A stretch of 64,000 nucleotides of DNA from Onchocerca lupi (Eukaryota; Nematoda; Chromadorea; Rhabditida; Onchocercidae), in the NCBI GenBank assembly GCA_028564675.1, contig JAOVVO010000317.1, positions 1 to 64,000 of the forward strand, in the 5' to 3' direction. A model generated the notes under the pieces. That model did not search any database and was not told the DNA's origin. It saw only the letters and a list, made by a program, of their open reading frames with translations. The position numbers and the translations under genes were made by a program. Shown here piece after piece: positions 38,143 to 51,400 of this stretch (position 1 is the first letter of the stretch; every line of letters begins with the position of its first letter).

Positions 38143-41100
38143 ATGTCATTGGATAACGGAGATGTTGCACGGGATCCACACTATCGTAATCACGATTTCA
38201 CAACATTTAGACAATGCAAAACGAAAGCAGACACGACCACTGATTTGGGTGAAGAATGTACTGATTTTTATAATATCAAAAAGCCAACATCGGCATCATC
38301 AGTTACACTGAAACAAACCTCTACACCATCCCCGAGTTATCCTTCAGCGAATTCATGGCCTGGATTTGGGAGCCGTTGTACTCATAATGGCGAAGACATT
38401 CAGATTCCTACTGTAGACTCTATCAAATCACCATGCGCTGCGAAGTGCGAATTGCCTTTTCGACAACAAAAAGTAAGTTTTGGTTCTGTTATTAGTCATG
38501 CTGAGATATGGGAGAGGGGAGACAGTTTGTTGGCATATTGAAAACGCCTTTCGGTGAGAAAATTTTCACTTATTTGTCTTTTAAATGCGTTTCCTTGTTT
38601 AGTGAACTTCTTCAATTTATTTACACTGAAACCGCAGAATCGTACATAATTCAATAGAATTGTTGTTGAATTTTGTACGATTCTGCGGTTTCGTTTTTCT
38701 TTTTTTATTTTTTTTAAACATAAATAGGGATGCTTTCGTTTCAGCCAGGAAGGCATGTTTATGTATTTTCATCAAAAATGGCAAATGATGCAGCTATTGG
38801 CGTACGTCAAAAAAAGTACGAGTCAATTATTGCTTGGCATGAAGCAAACTGCCTGCCAAGCACTTCCAAGTGCGAATTCACGGAGGATTGCCAGGCGGTG
38901 CCCATACCGAAGAAAAAACGACGTAGTGTGGTTAGTCTTTTCTATTAAATTTTTTTTTTATTTTATATATTTTCATATTATATTTTCAATTTTTATGTGG
39001 TTCTTGTGTCTTGAAATAATGCGAGATTTAGGTATATGAATGTTAATATTTCTAAAAAAAAGGTCTTGCAAAAAATCTAAGAGCAGCATTATGACCACTG
39101 ACTTTAAGATTAAAATTTTACGAACTAAATATTGATTTATAAATACTGTTTTTCAGGTTTTAACCTCCAAATTTCAGCACGACTATCGGAATGGATCACC
39201 AATGCGATCATGCGGTACCCCTTCCATATGCAGCCCATCAAGTACTATGCTTCCAACGCCTTCGCAAACAAGCGGAGAGTCGAATGGTAATCCACCAAGT
39301 AACCCTTCTGAGACACCTTCTGGTGAATTACTCAATCCTGATGATCACACTGATATTGGTGATAATCCATTAAGGTACTAACTAGTAATTCCATAAACTA
39401 TAAAATATAATGCTGTTTTATTTTTCTATTTCTTTGTAAATTCGAATTAAATCTTCTTTCTTTTTTCAAATTGAATATGTTCGTATTTATAGAAGAATGG
39501 AACGTATGACGCAGGATTCGCTTTTTGAGCCTCCTTCAAAATTGTGCCGTACGTCAACTGACAACAATCAACCTGCGAGAAAGTTGGTTTTATCAACACA
39601 CTTTAGATTTGAACCAAAATAATTTTTTTCCTCTTTTTTATATTAAATTCCTTTGCCGATTAATCAAGTGTGCTTTTTGCATATTTATTAAGGCGGATTT
39701 AATTGAATGACTTACTTTTTAACCGAAAAATTATTTGGTCACTGATATGCATCGCTTCAGCACACTTGGTGCATTAAATGCATGATGCTTAGGATTACGA
39801 TGACAAGAATTTCAGGGAACAAGATCGTAATGCAAAGCTGGAAAAAATGCGGACACTTGAACAACAAATAATGTATGATAAAGCTAAAACAGAGTGGGAT
39901 CGGATGATGCAAGAGCATGAAACAATCAAAATGACCCGTGGCCATATGCCTTCTCTGATACCACCTTGTTCTTCTCAGGCATCAGTTCCAGCTCCTTATC
40001 CATGCACCTTTGCTAATCAGAATGGAATGCTGATGCAAGGGTCATGTCGACGACCCATGTATCCACAACCGCTACAACCAATAGAGCCGCCATCTTCATT
40101 GTCCAATGTTTCTGTTAACACTCCAATGATGGCGTCTTTACCGCAGACTTCTGGGCCTAACATGCCAATGTCCCAGCCTTTAAGGCCATCACTTAATCCA
40201 TCCGTCTGCAGCATGCAATATTCACAATGTGGTTTTATGTGTTGTCCCTATCCTCCTAACACATATCCTCCGCCACAAGGTTATCCTCATATAAATGGTA
40301 CTACATCATCATGCTTTCCTTCTAACTTCGCCTCCAGCAATGGAAATATGGCTCCGCCCAGAGAGTAAGTTATAAATTCACGAAAACAGTTTTCTCAAGG
40401 CACCAGGTTTTTTTTTTTTTTTTTGGACTCAAGTTTTTTGTGTTATAACAAAATCATTTACACTGCAAAGATAACTCTAAGTTTATGATGAGCATAATGT
40501 GCTTTTTTTTTTTTTTCAGTTATGGTATGTACCAACAGGGTGTTCGGACAGTGTGTTCACAGGAGAAATTGGAGTATGAGATTTGGAATAGGCAAATACC
40601 GGCGGTACATGCTGACTTCAGTAATACTTTTCCAGACCAAAAAGTGCAATATCACGCTGTAAGTAATGTTCTTTGCATCCAGTCTTTGTTATACACTGAC
40701 TACTCTTTTCGAAGTAGGGAATTTTTCTGGGTATTGATATCGATTGGTTACTACAAACTGAACCTTGTAATTTGGTTAATCTGGTCGTGTTGTTATAGTG
40801 GCAGTCACAGAAAACGCTGGTGCAAGACGAGATTTACGTTTCTAAATATCCAAGAAGGGAGTGCAATGTTTTAATCGATAATGATTCATTCTGAGACATC
40901 GAGATAGTAATGCATGAATTTCGAATATGAGCTATTATATATTCAATTTAATCCTTTTTTAATATAGTCATTGATGGTTTCAACTCCCTTCATCGATAGT
41001 TGCATTTTGCTTTGTCGGGAATTTCTGGAACGTAGGTCTCATCTCGTTTCAGCGCAACTGGATTATTTTTGCTTTTATATTACGATGTTATCCTTAAACT

Positions 41101-41216
41101 TGATTTATAAATTCTGTTTTGCTTGTTTGCTAAAATCCTATTTATTTTAGAATGGTGCAGTGGTGGACGGCAAATTGTTGGATGCGGTTGCCAACACAAA
41201 TCCAATGTTTGCTTGA
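38143..41216 (+). CDS. BCL9/Legless-like Wnt co-factor
   Basis: BCL9 proteins link beta-catenin (through HD2) to the PHD finger of Pygopus (through HD1) in Wnt-responsive transcription in the nucleus. Seven exons chain in phase: 38143-38472, 38745-38930, 39157-39374, 39493-39582, 39816-40364, 40520-40658, 41151-41216; 525 residues, much shorter than insect or vertebrate members. HD1 lies at about residues 113-148: HVYVFSSKMANDAAIGV and then a helix ending SIIAWHEANCLP, closely matching the BCL9 HD1 pattern. A basic PIPKKKRRS near 162-170 is a plausible nuclear signal. A helix at about 275-310 (QDRNAKLEKMRTLEQQI) fits the amphipathic HD2 pattern. The remainder is Pro/Met/Ser-rich and disordered, as in the family. 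AATAAA at 41252 follows the stop by 35 bases. Confidence 0.75.
38628..38692. repeat. 27-bp inverted repeat with 11-base loop
   Basis: The left arm 38628-38654 begins GAAACCGCAGAATCGTAC. The right arm 38666-38692 is its reverse complement with one mismatch. The loop is 11 bases. It lies in intron 1 of the BCL9-like gene, so the gene's transcript would fold here. Confidence 0.9.
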
Positions 41217-42749
41217 TTCGTTTGTTTTTTCGATCATTATTTTTACCCTGCAATAAATATTTTTTGTTTTGAGTGATGCATTTTTTATTCTGAATAAAAT
41301 TTCTATAGTAGTGCATTTATTTGCTTTGTATACTCCAACTATAGAAAGTCAAATTTTTACAAGGCGTAACAGTGAAACTCTGTATTTTTTGCTTTTTACT
41401 AGCTATGCGACACATAAAATATGGAAGCTACAAACTTTAATATGGATTTCTTCTTTCAACAACTGCATAGGTCGATCTCCCTCCATATTTGTTTGCATGC
41501 GAAGTCTCGATGATCTTTGAATGAAACCATAAAAAAGGGAACAATCATAGTTTGTATTATAAATTGAGAATGGAACTAGATAGATTGTAGGAGGAGAAAT
41601 CGAATTGTCTTTCGGTGATTACTGTATTATACACTAGGAAAAGTGCTTGCATTGAATGGCAATAGACCCGGTGAATGATGATTGATCTCATAGAAAATCA
41701 GAACCAATTGATCTCTGATCAACTGTTCTTTCAAAGGAGTGAACAAGGAAAAGATGGGCAACATTTGTAATTTTAATTGTCCCCTCCCCCTCCATCCTCC
41801 CCCAGCCGGTCGGCAAAACAAGGAAACCTTGCATTTTCACAACGAAACAGCAACTCCGAAGAACTGTACGCTGGATGATGTTGCCATTGATTTGGTATTT
41901 TTGGATGGCTCGGTGAGGGAAAAGAGGGAGGAAAGAGGGGAGGTGTCGAATGTGTTCGTGTTGTGTTTATGAAGCAGTATCTTGCTGCATTTCATCAAAT
42001 CTAGCAAATTCATAGTTTTAAATCCTCCGTTTTGATTTTGTGCTTTACTTTCTCCTGTAAAAATGGTGTATTACGCGTTGGGCACATGAAACATTACTTC
42101 TTCCGTTCTTTGTCTGCAGTTACTATTAAATTTTTGATAAATTTTATTAATTTTTGTCGAAATGTATGAAATCAGCGATTTATATAATCTAGCGTAAATT
42201 TGAAAGGTACTTACTTGGTTCCAACGTTTTGTTGTAAGCATGCTGAGTTTAATTGTTTCTCGGAGTTACTTCAGCCATAGTAAATGTTGCCATGATTGTT
42301 TCTTCGTTACTTGCTACGTCATCAAGTTAGTATCACATTACCATGTACTTGCATATTATTAATAGCAGCAAATCTAATTAAAGTTACACACATCAGTAAT
42401 ACTGCTAAGTATTACTATTCGTAATTAAATCGTTCTCAAAGAAGAATGGAAAAGTCAAAATGTTCGAGGATTTGGTAGGTGCAGATAGTATCACGGTTAT
42501 GTTAACATAATTGTGAGAGAGAAGGCTGCATTGTCATCCCTCTCTCATCCTTCCCCAATATTCAGGAAAATTGGTCCAGTGGTTAAGAGATTGTATACAC
42601 AGGAAGGATTACAAGGAAAAGAGAACAAGGTCTTTATGGGATGGAAGGCAATTTATCCATTGAAATATCCGAAAAATCTATAAATATCTGTAGAATCCGC
42701 ACCAAGATCCTTAAAAGCAGCAATCTAGGAGTATTTTTGCAGGAATTTA
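41217..42749. other. Intergenic gap upstream of the KIND-FERM-PDZ gene
   Basis: It contains the poly(A) signal of the BCL9-like gene and a C-rich run near 41780-41810. No exon is firmly seen. A TTTTTGCAG acceptor ends at 42741, eight bases before the next ATG, and may be a trans-splice site or join an upstream 5' exon. Confidence 0.5.
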
Positions 42750-45367
42750 ATGGATGACGTAGGCGTATCATTGGCAGAAATAATCGAAGTACGTGGATGT
42801 GGTCTAAATGATGATGAATTGCTTGCATTAATTATTATTGGCTGTGAAGTGCTTACTAAGACACCAGCAGGAGTATACGCTCCCGAACACGTTATTTTAC
42901 ACACCGATGGTGAACTTGAGGTTTATATTTGGCTTGTTCTGTTTACTGTTTCCGTGATCTCGTATGAAAATTATTCTGAAACATGCTATATTGCAAAAAT
43001 TATTCTAGAGCTGTAAAAATTTTTCAGAAAATTTCTAAATTCGTCTTTTAGGATTTTGAAAGTAGATTGTAAGTAGTATAAAATGATGCAATACAAAAAA
43101 TCTTCAGAACTATAATATGTTACACATTCTTGCTTTGCTAATTGCACTCGATGGTTTTTTCAGATAAAATCCGTTTCGAAGGATGAAGTAAGTAGTGAAT
43201 ATATACCTCCTGAAATGCAAGAAGGCAATACTAATGTTGATCCAGGTATTAGTTGTATATATACATATATGTTTTGTCAATTTTCCAAATTTTACGGTTT
43301 GACGAGAAGTATAGACTTAAGCCATTTTCAAGTTTTAATACTAGTATTTATCAGATTATAATGATATAACATTATTTTTAAATTTTTTTTACATTACCAT
43401 TTGTGAATGTATATTCATTCCTTACAATTTGCACCTATTAGAAAACCTTAAGGGATGTTGTTTGAAATGCAGTTAAAAATCCCTGAATTTTGTTTGTGTA
43501 TGAGTTACAGTTTTATTGTAATACTCAGAACTTACTTAATCCTTTCATAACTTCCCACACTAATTACGAAACAATATCTTAACATGGATCGCTTTTCGCA
43601 CAATACTAACCAATTGTTCAGTAAATCATTTTGTGTAATATTTAGGCGCTGTACATGTATACTGCCTCGGAGAAGTTATTCGATTTGCTGGTGCTGCTGA
43701 ATCAGGCAATGCAGATTTGTTTTCCTTGTTGAACGTAATGACTGTGGCTCATATTGCAACACGACCATCTATCACTCGGTTTGTTTGCTGTTCCACTAAT
43801 TCTTATGCTCTCGAAGTAAATTTATGATAGCCGCATAAAGATAGCGTATCTCTATAATTGTAAGCTATTACCACTGCCAGAATTGTATATAATTTTTCCG
43901 AAGATAATGATAGCTTGTTTTTGTAGGATTAAAGAATATTTAACAAATATACAACTGCTATCCTTTTAAGAATATAATTGCGTTTTCCCTATTTCGAACT
44001 TCATTGACAAACAACAAATTTTTTTTCCTCCTTTTATTCTTTCCCTTTCGGAAAATAACAAAAAGTTGCTGTGCTGGAAAACTTTACTATATCGCGACCT
44101 TCCCGGCTTTGTACATTCCTGTTGTGGTTCTTTTTTGCAGGAAAAATAATCCGTATCATTTTTCTAGCCTTGGACAAATGGCTAAAAATAAGCTAACAAT
44201 TCAAAATCCAAAGGCTTTGCTGGCAGAAATGTATATTTTGGTCATGGGTGATGAAGCGGAGGATATCGATGATGTAAGTGACATTTGTCTTTAGACTGCA
44301 TGCAATATTTTCCCTGGAGCAAAATTAAAGTACGTGTAAGGTATTTTAATCACTACCAGTTAAACCATCGGATGGATTAAAGCAGTAGTTTTTGACACTT
44401 AATATGAATCCTTTCAAGATGTCTTTACAAGTCCCTATCTTCAAGTTATTCATAAATAGAAACGGAGTACAGACATCGTGCACGTAAATACATTGCGTTG
44501 TTATGATGAATATTCTTTATTTCAGTTGGACATTTCTTCGGGTGAATATATACCAAATTCTCTTGGCAAAAACGGTGTTTTGAAAAACTTAAAATGGAAC
44601 CATGAAAAAGCTGAAACGAGCAAGGTATCGTAATCCTAGATTGTTGTAGATGAGAACTGCTTATTTCTAAACGACATATGTAAAATCTTACTCGAAAGTA
44701 TCGGAAAATGAAAAATATGTGAAATCTATCTAGACTACTGTGATTATGTCAAATGATGGTTTAATTTTTGTGGAAGTGATATATTATCCTGCACTGATTT
44801 TTGGAGACACTTGAAGTACTGTGATGATTTTATTTTAGAATGGCACTTGTGATCAGTTGAGAAAAATGTCGCAAACAGATTCATTTGATGGTGAAGAAGA
44901 TACCGATATTTGGAGGTTGTCAGAAGGAGATCCATTTAGTTCAGTAACGATCGCTTGCGAAAAAACATTGCCAGAAACAAAAGATGTAGGTTTAAATTTT
45001 TTATCCGATCTAACAAAACGGGCTATTTTTTAAAGTAGCGGTGTCACCACCACTGAAACACCGCTGCTTTAAAATGATTTATAAATCATTTGATGGTATT
45101 TGCCTTTTCCCAATTTTGGCATCATACTTTTCTTTTTTTAGTTCATGTCAAAGATTTTTGATCTGGGAAAAGAGTTATGTACTTCGAAAGAGTGTGGTTC
45201 AGTTTTTTCGTTTGAATTTTTCTGGAAAAACTTGCCCTATCCTAAGGTTAATTTTCTGCTAGTATCCTGGTGTTCCCCCTAATTTTTTCCTCAGAACAGC
45301 TGAAATAAACATGGAGCACTTGTACAGGATGAAACGAATGAACGAGGAAATGCTAGGCGAAACATTC

Positions 45368-45403
<36 letters not shown>

Positions 45404-48400
45404 GTATGAAGCCGCGTCTGCTGAACTGATGAAACTTGAATGTGCTTCAGATGGACTGTTTTCAACAAGGAGAACTAGCATCTTTATGAATCCAATATAA
45501 TTTTATGTTTTGTTTTATCATTAAAAATATGATATCCTTTTGCAGGAAAACAGTCAACCGCTGGAAGAGAAACAACAGAAGTTGCCTGTAGGTAAAATTG
45601 AGGTGCTTTTGGAACAAAGTGAAGAGGAAGGGAAATTAATACCTGAAAGCAGTTTACGAACGAAATCTTTTTCCTATGATTTTGATGATGATATTGTGGA
45701 ATATAGAGAAAAAGATATTTCTCCTGATGAACTGACCTCCATTCCAACAATCGTCACCAAAGATTGTCTTGAGAAGGTTAGCTGTGCTATTATTAATATG
45801 GTTATTGGCATTAATGAGATTATTAATTCACTTGGCAAGAAATGGCTAGCTTTAATGCCGTAATTCATATATTGTAGTGTACTTACTGGGATATCGGATA
45901 GCTTTTTTATATGATTTTATGTGATTTTCGACAAAGACACTGTCACTGGAAGTGAAACTGGTGTGAATTTACATAATTTCATGACTTGAAATTGTTTAGA
46001 AGTTTTAAGCTAGTTTAAGTTGACATGTTTTAAGAATTCGAATTTAGTTTACGACTTTAAGGTGAACAAAATCGTGGATTATAATGGCCATAAACTTCTT
46101 TCCACTGACATTATTCACGAATGTAGTGGCTCTGTATCTTCTTTGTCACCTATTTCGGAGGTCAGTGAGAAGTCAATTTTCTATCGTTCTAACTGTTGAA
46201 AAAGTTGAATGAGGAACTCGATTGGAATATCACTATTCTATATTCTTTTGTGCAGTGTGCTGCAAAAAAAAAATTCCTGTATTCACTCATTCGTATTAAT
46301 TTTGTTATATGTTTTCTAGGTTGATGAAGGGCCGAAAATTATCACATCTGCATTTCTGTCTTCAAATGGCCAAAATGTAGGTTCAGTGTAGTTTCACGAT
46401 TTTTTCATCTGTCGTTTCCCATGCTTTTGGATTTTTTGTTTTTTCTATAACTTCCACATAGGAGTGAATCAATCGTTTATCATTGCCATTTTGTATCTTT
46501 AACTCTTTTGTTACATATATATGAAATCATTCCAGTATCTGTTATAGATTGTTGATGGACAAGATTCACTGAAAGAATCTAATCATGAGTCATTGGCTGT
46601 TAATAAAAATGGGAATGTGCCAGAAGCTGTCTTGTCAGAAAAAGTGAGGTTCCTTCCATGAAATATTCTGATAAAAAGGTTTTTTGGCAAATACATCTAT
46701 ACACAATTTCAATGCAGGAAAATGGAGAAGAGCCGCCATCGCCAGTTTTAGAACCTAGAGTAAAAGAAATTGTAGCTGCACGAGAAACTTCTAGTATCTC
46801 TATTGCAACTGGTTGGTTAATTCTTTTTAATCTAGTTATTATTCGTGTCTTATTTTTTTGCACTTGCAATATATATTCAAATTTTGTATGAAATTGGAGG
46901 ATATTCCTTGGAAAACTTTGTTGCAATATTTTTAAAGCTTCAATTATAATGTTTCGATCGATGTTCAAAATTGACCTTGTTTTTCTGAATTGTTTTTAGA
47001 GCAAAAGTTCATGAGAAGAAACTCGCTTTTGCCAAATAGAATAAGTGGGCGCAAATCCTCATCGAAACATTTTAAACGAAGGGTAATAATGTATTCTATT
47101 TTTGATAATGATATATTATATAAACAAAAAGACGGCACTTTTTGATATTTATGATTTATTGTCACTAACAGTTTATTTAGTGCAGGTTATTAAAAGACTA
47201 ATTTGTCAGCTAATGTCATATATCATTTTTAACAAGTTTTTGCATGATCTTGTTAGTCTTGCTGTAACAGTTCCGTGGTTGGAAAACACACTTCACAAGA
47301 CTGATGAAAAACTCTGGTGATTCTAATGAATTTAATGTTAACGTTACTTTGAACCGGTTTTTTAAACGAAGGCATTTTTGAAGGTCATAGTTCAAGCTTT
47401 AACAAAACATCATTTTCATGTTTTTGATTTCAGCTGAAAGCGGAACCAGAGTTTATAAGAAACGTGAACGCGTCATCCATATGTTTAAAGGCTCCCGCTC
47501 AGCGAAAAGTTATTGTTGATTTTTTTCTTCCAAAATCTGCGTGATTTTAGACATTATAAATTATTTTTAATCTTTCACAATCCTAATTTTTAGTGATTAT
47601 TGCTATATTTCCCACCTATCGTTGCGTATTTAGGAAAACCTTTTATTGTTCTGTAGCAGTCACTATAATGAAATAGGGAGTATGACATGCTTTTAGACTT
47701 TATTATTCTTTATTATAGAGTAATATACATCTAATATCTGCGAGAGGAGGAGATTATTGAATTGCACGAAGTAAGTGTATTCATTGTCTATTTAATGAAA
47801 GAGTGACTGAATATTGTTCAATTTTTTTTTTTCTTTGCAGAAAAAGGTAACATTACACAGGATAGAACATACGGATGTAACTGTTGAGCTGCTTAGTGGA
47901 AAGCATGTTGAAGTGAGCTGTCGTTCGGATGCTGTTGCTTTGGAAATTGCCGATGTCGTCATGAGGCACATGAATTTCAATGAAAACTCTTTCTTTGGTT
48001 TAACTATATTGAGGGGTATATTTAAACTCATTTTATTTCTATTACCTGCTATTTGAGCAGTTACATCCTTAATCGTCTAGGGGCTATTTCAGATGATTTT
48101 GTTATTAAACATTCTGGTATAAGAAACCGGATGGTAATATTTTTGCAGTTAAATATGGATTTTCTGACTTCTTCATTAGAACATTCTAAAAAACTACTGA
48201 TAAATGAGAGTTTATTGTTATCTTTAATGAAACCAGAATATTGTAATCTTCAGTGTATATAATATTTACCTACTATTTCAAGAATAAAATTGTTCTGCAT
48301 GCCAATTAACTTTGTAGACGGCGAGCATTTCTTTTTGGATGATCATCAGCGTCTAGAAAAATTTGCACCGCCAGGTTGGAAAAACGCAAGACAATATGGA

Positions 48401-51400
48401 TCATCCAGAAGGCTTTACATGTTATTTCTGCGCTTTCGATATTATCCAGCATCAATCGTCTTTATACGGTTTGTTTTCATGGTGTAAAAAGTCATTCCAT
48501 TTTGAGATATAATGCAAAGGAAAGAATTCCTTCTGTGATTATGGATCTGTTTCTCTATTTTTTCCCTCTCACTTTTTTCTTTTAGAGATTTCTCTACTAT
48601 AGAAGATGCTATGCTTTTTATAACTGTTGTACACTTTCTCAAGATGTATATTATTCTAGAATTTGAAATAAAACTTCCCATGTCAGATTATACGATTCTC
48701 AATAAAGCAATATTCGATAGGGCTGATTTTTCCGTGCTACATAAACGGATCATTTCAGAACTGAAGTTGTATTACATGAGCTCTATTTACAACTGCGACG
48801 AGACATTTTGGATGATCGCATTCAACCAAAACGTGATTTATTGTATGATTTAGCAGCATTTGCTTTGCAAAGCGAGTATTCTGATCAACCTAATGTAACA
48901 GTTTCCGATTACTTTGATGTCCAGCATTATATACCGAAGGTCATATTTTAATTCTTTTGAAATTTAATATTTTATTGTTAGACTTTATTAAGGTTTTATT
49001 CTTTTTCAAAAACATGTATACTTTGTCATTTTTGACGGCTAAATCTCCATTAAACAACTATTAAATCTTTTATCGTTGACTTTTTAAACCCTTAACTTTT
49101 TTTAATTTGTTTTGCATAAAAGTTTGAACTGCTCAATTAATAGTAATAAAAATTAACAAACTCTTTTTTGTCCAAATAAAAATTTGTTTTGAAATTCACA
49201 ACGAGGAATGAGTAAAAAAAAACTGAATGGAGAAAAAGGAAGAGGTTTAATAATCAGGAAAATGCATTTTATTTTTTTTATTGATTAGTGATCTACAAAT
49301 CACTTCAAATCATGTATTCATGCATCAATTATTTAATTATGATGTGTTTTCATTTTAGAGATATTTGGATAACTGCAACGAGAAAACAATAATTAAAGAG
49401 ATAATCGAAAAGCATGGTAGGTGCCGCGGAATGAAGCAGCAGGATGCTGAGAAGCGTTTTATTCTGGTGAGTTTTGTGTAATGTTCATTCCCTAAATTGT
49501 ATGAATCGAATATGATGCAAAGTTTGAGTTAACATTTTTATACCATTTCTCAACACTTTTGTAGCTACATCGAATGCTATATGATGAGAAATGTAATAGT
49601 TAGAGATAGATTTTATTTCACATTTTAACCATACTTGTACGCACTCCAGAATATGTAGAAAAAGAGTTTGCCCACAGTGACTGGTGCGAACTCAATAGAA
49701 AACTAAAAAAGTCAAACCCATTTTAAATCTTCGTGAGCTTAGCAGTATAAATAGCTGGTTTTTCCTTAAAATTTGCACGTTTATCCAGACTGTTGAGCGG
49801 CTTGAATGTTATTGACTATACTCGCATTTTCGGAATTCATACTGAACAGTAATCAATTTCTTAGTTCTGTTTCTCAGTTGTGTCAGCGATTACCTGATTA
49901 TGGGGCTCATTTGCATCGTGTTTTCGCATCGAAACCATCGATAAATCTTGGAAACACACCCTTTGGTGACCCTGAAACTGGCGTGGCACAGTGGATTGGG
50001 ATTATGACACGTGGTATTGTGCTTTTCGAAGAAGAAAGGTTGACTTTTTAGACTTGAAGTAATGGAAGCATTTTTTTTTGACTCCCTGTATTGTTTTAAA
50101 TTGGATATATGTTTTTAGCGATGGTCGGCATGCCCAGATAGAACATCTTTGGCAAAATACGCAAACTTTACAGTTTGATAAGAAGCGCTTCGTGATCGCC
50201 TCTGAAATTCACGAACCATCTACCAGTGTCTTCTATGCTGATCATTATACAAAGTATGCATGGAAAGTTCGTTTTGTATAGCATGCATTTATGTTTTATT
50301 AAATTGTCAAAAATGTATTGCTTCGTAACATTACTGTTTTATAACCCTGTGCAGTATTGTTTGTCCATATAGTTCAGCAACTTTTTTCCAGAAGTGCCTA
50401 TTTTGTCCGTTTCGCGGCTTCACAGCATCGTTTTATGATAAAAATGCGGCAATGGAATCATACTTTAAGGCGTGATAGTCCTTTCCAGTTTCGTAAAATG
50501 CCGGATGTTGGTGCGGACACTAATTTTGTGGAAGAGGTTTTAATTGTAGTAATCTTCCTAAATTACTGAGTATTCTCAAAACAATTTTTAGCATCCTAAA
50601 TGCATGTTGTAACAATAGACGAAAGAGTATGAAATATTTCATGTTGAATTTATAGATGAATGCTGTTAGCCAGATGTGCTTTTATTATGATAAGATCTAG
50701 TTCTATCAAAGGTGTGAATTATTTTTTGTTGAAGAACAGTAGTTTGAAGTGCTATGTTTCGTTTCTTATTTTATATTCTGATGCGCATGTATTAGAATTT
50801 TTTCTCGTTAATTTACAAGTTGTTATGGTGTGAGCAACTACATTGTAACAAAACCAGTCAGATCTATTATATTAATATGAATTGCCAGATATGATTAAGA
50901 TGTACAAAATAGTTTAAGCTATGTATTAAATGACTATTTGAGAATACAATTCTCAATCTATTTCCATCATTGTAGGTATCCTTGATGAATTATATGAATG
51001 TTTCTGATAAAGCAAGCATACCGGAATCTAGTTTTGTCAGAAATAGTGATCGATATACCTCAGGCAATATTTCATCAAAAAAACATGCAGAAATTGCACA
51101 TGACTCCAGCTTCAAACAAAGAACCAGTTCAATAAATGGTGTATTTAAGTCTTAAATCTTACAATTTTTTTTTTTTTTTTAGAGAGAAATCAATAATGAG
51201 GGAGATCATTCTGCAGCGCGCCAGCTTGTTTATTATGTTAATAATTATTATTTTTGGTTTAAAATTTTTAAGACTTTAAAATTCCTGTTTAAGTGGAATA
51301 TTTTTCATCTAGATGATCGAATTTTGGAAGAGATATCTCCTGAAGAATCTACTGGAAATGGTGATGGATATATATTGGAAATTTTGCTGGAAAAAGATCC

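Noticed and set aside
47102..47320. Possible extra exon (around FLHDLVSLAVTVPW) in the KIND-FERM-PDZ gene
   Set aside because: No donor gives a phase that joins the next exon at 47434, while exon 47000-47082 joins 47434 directly in phase.
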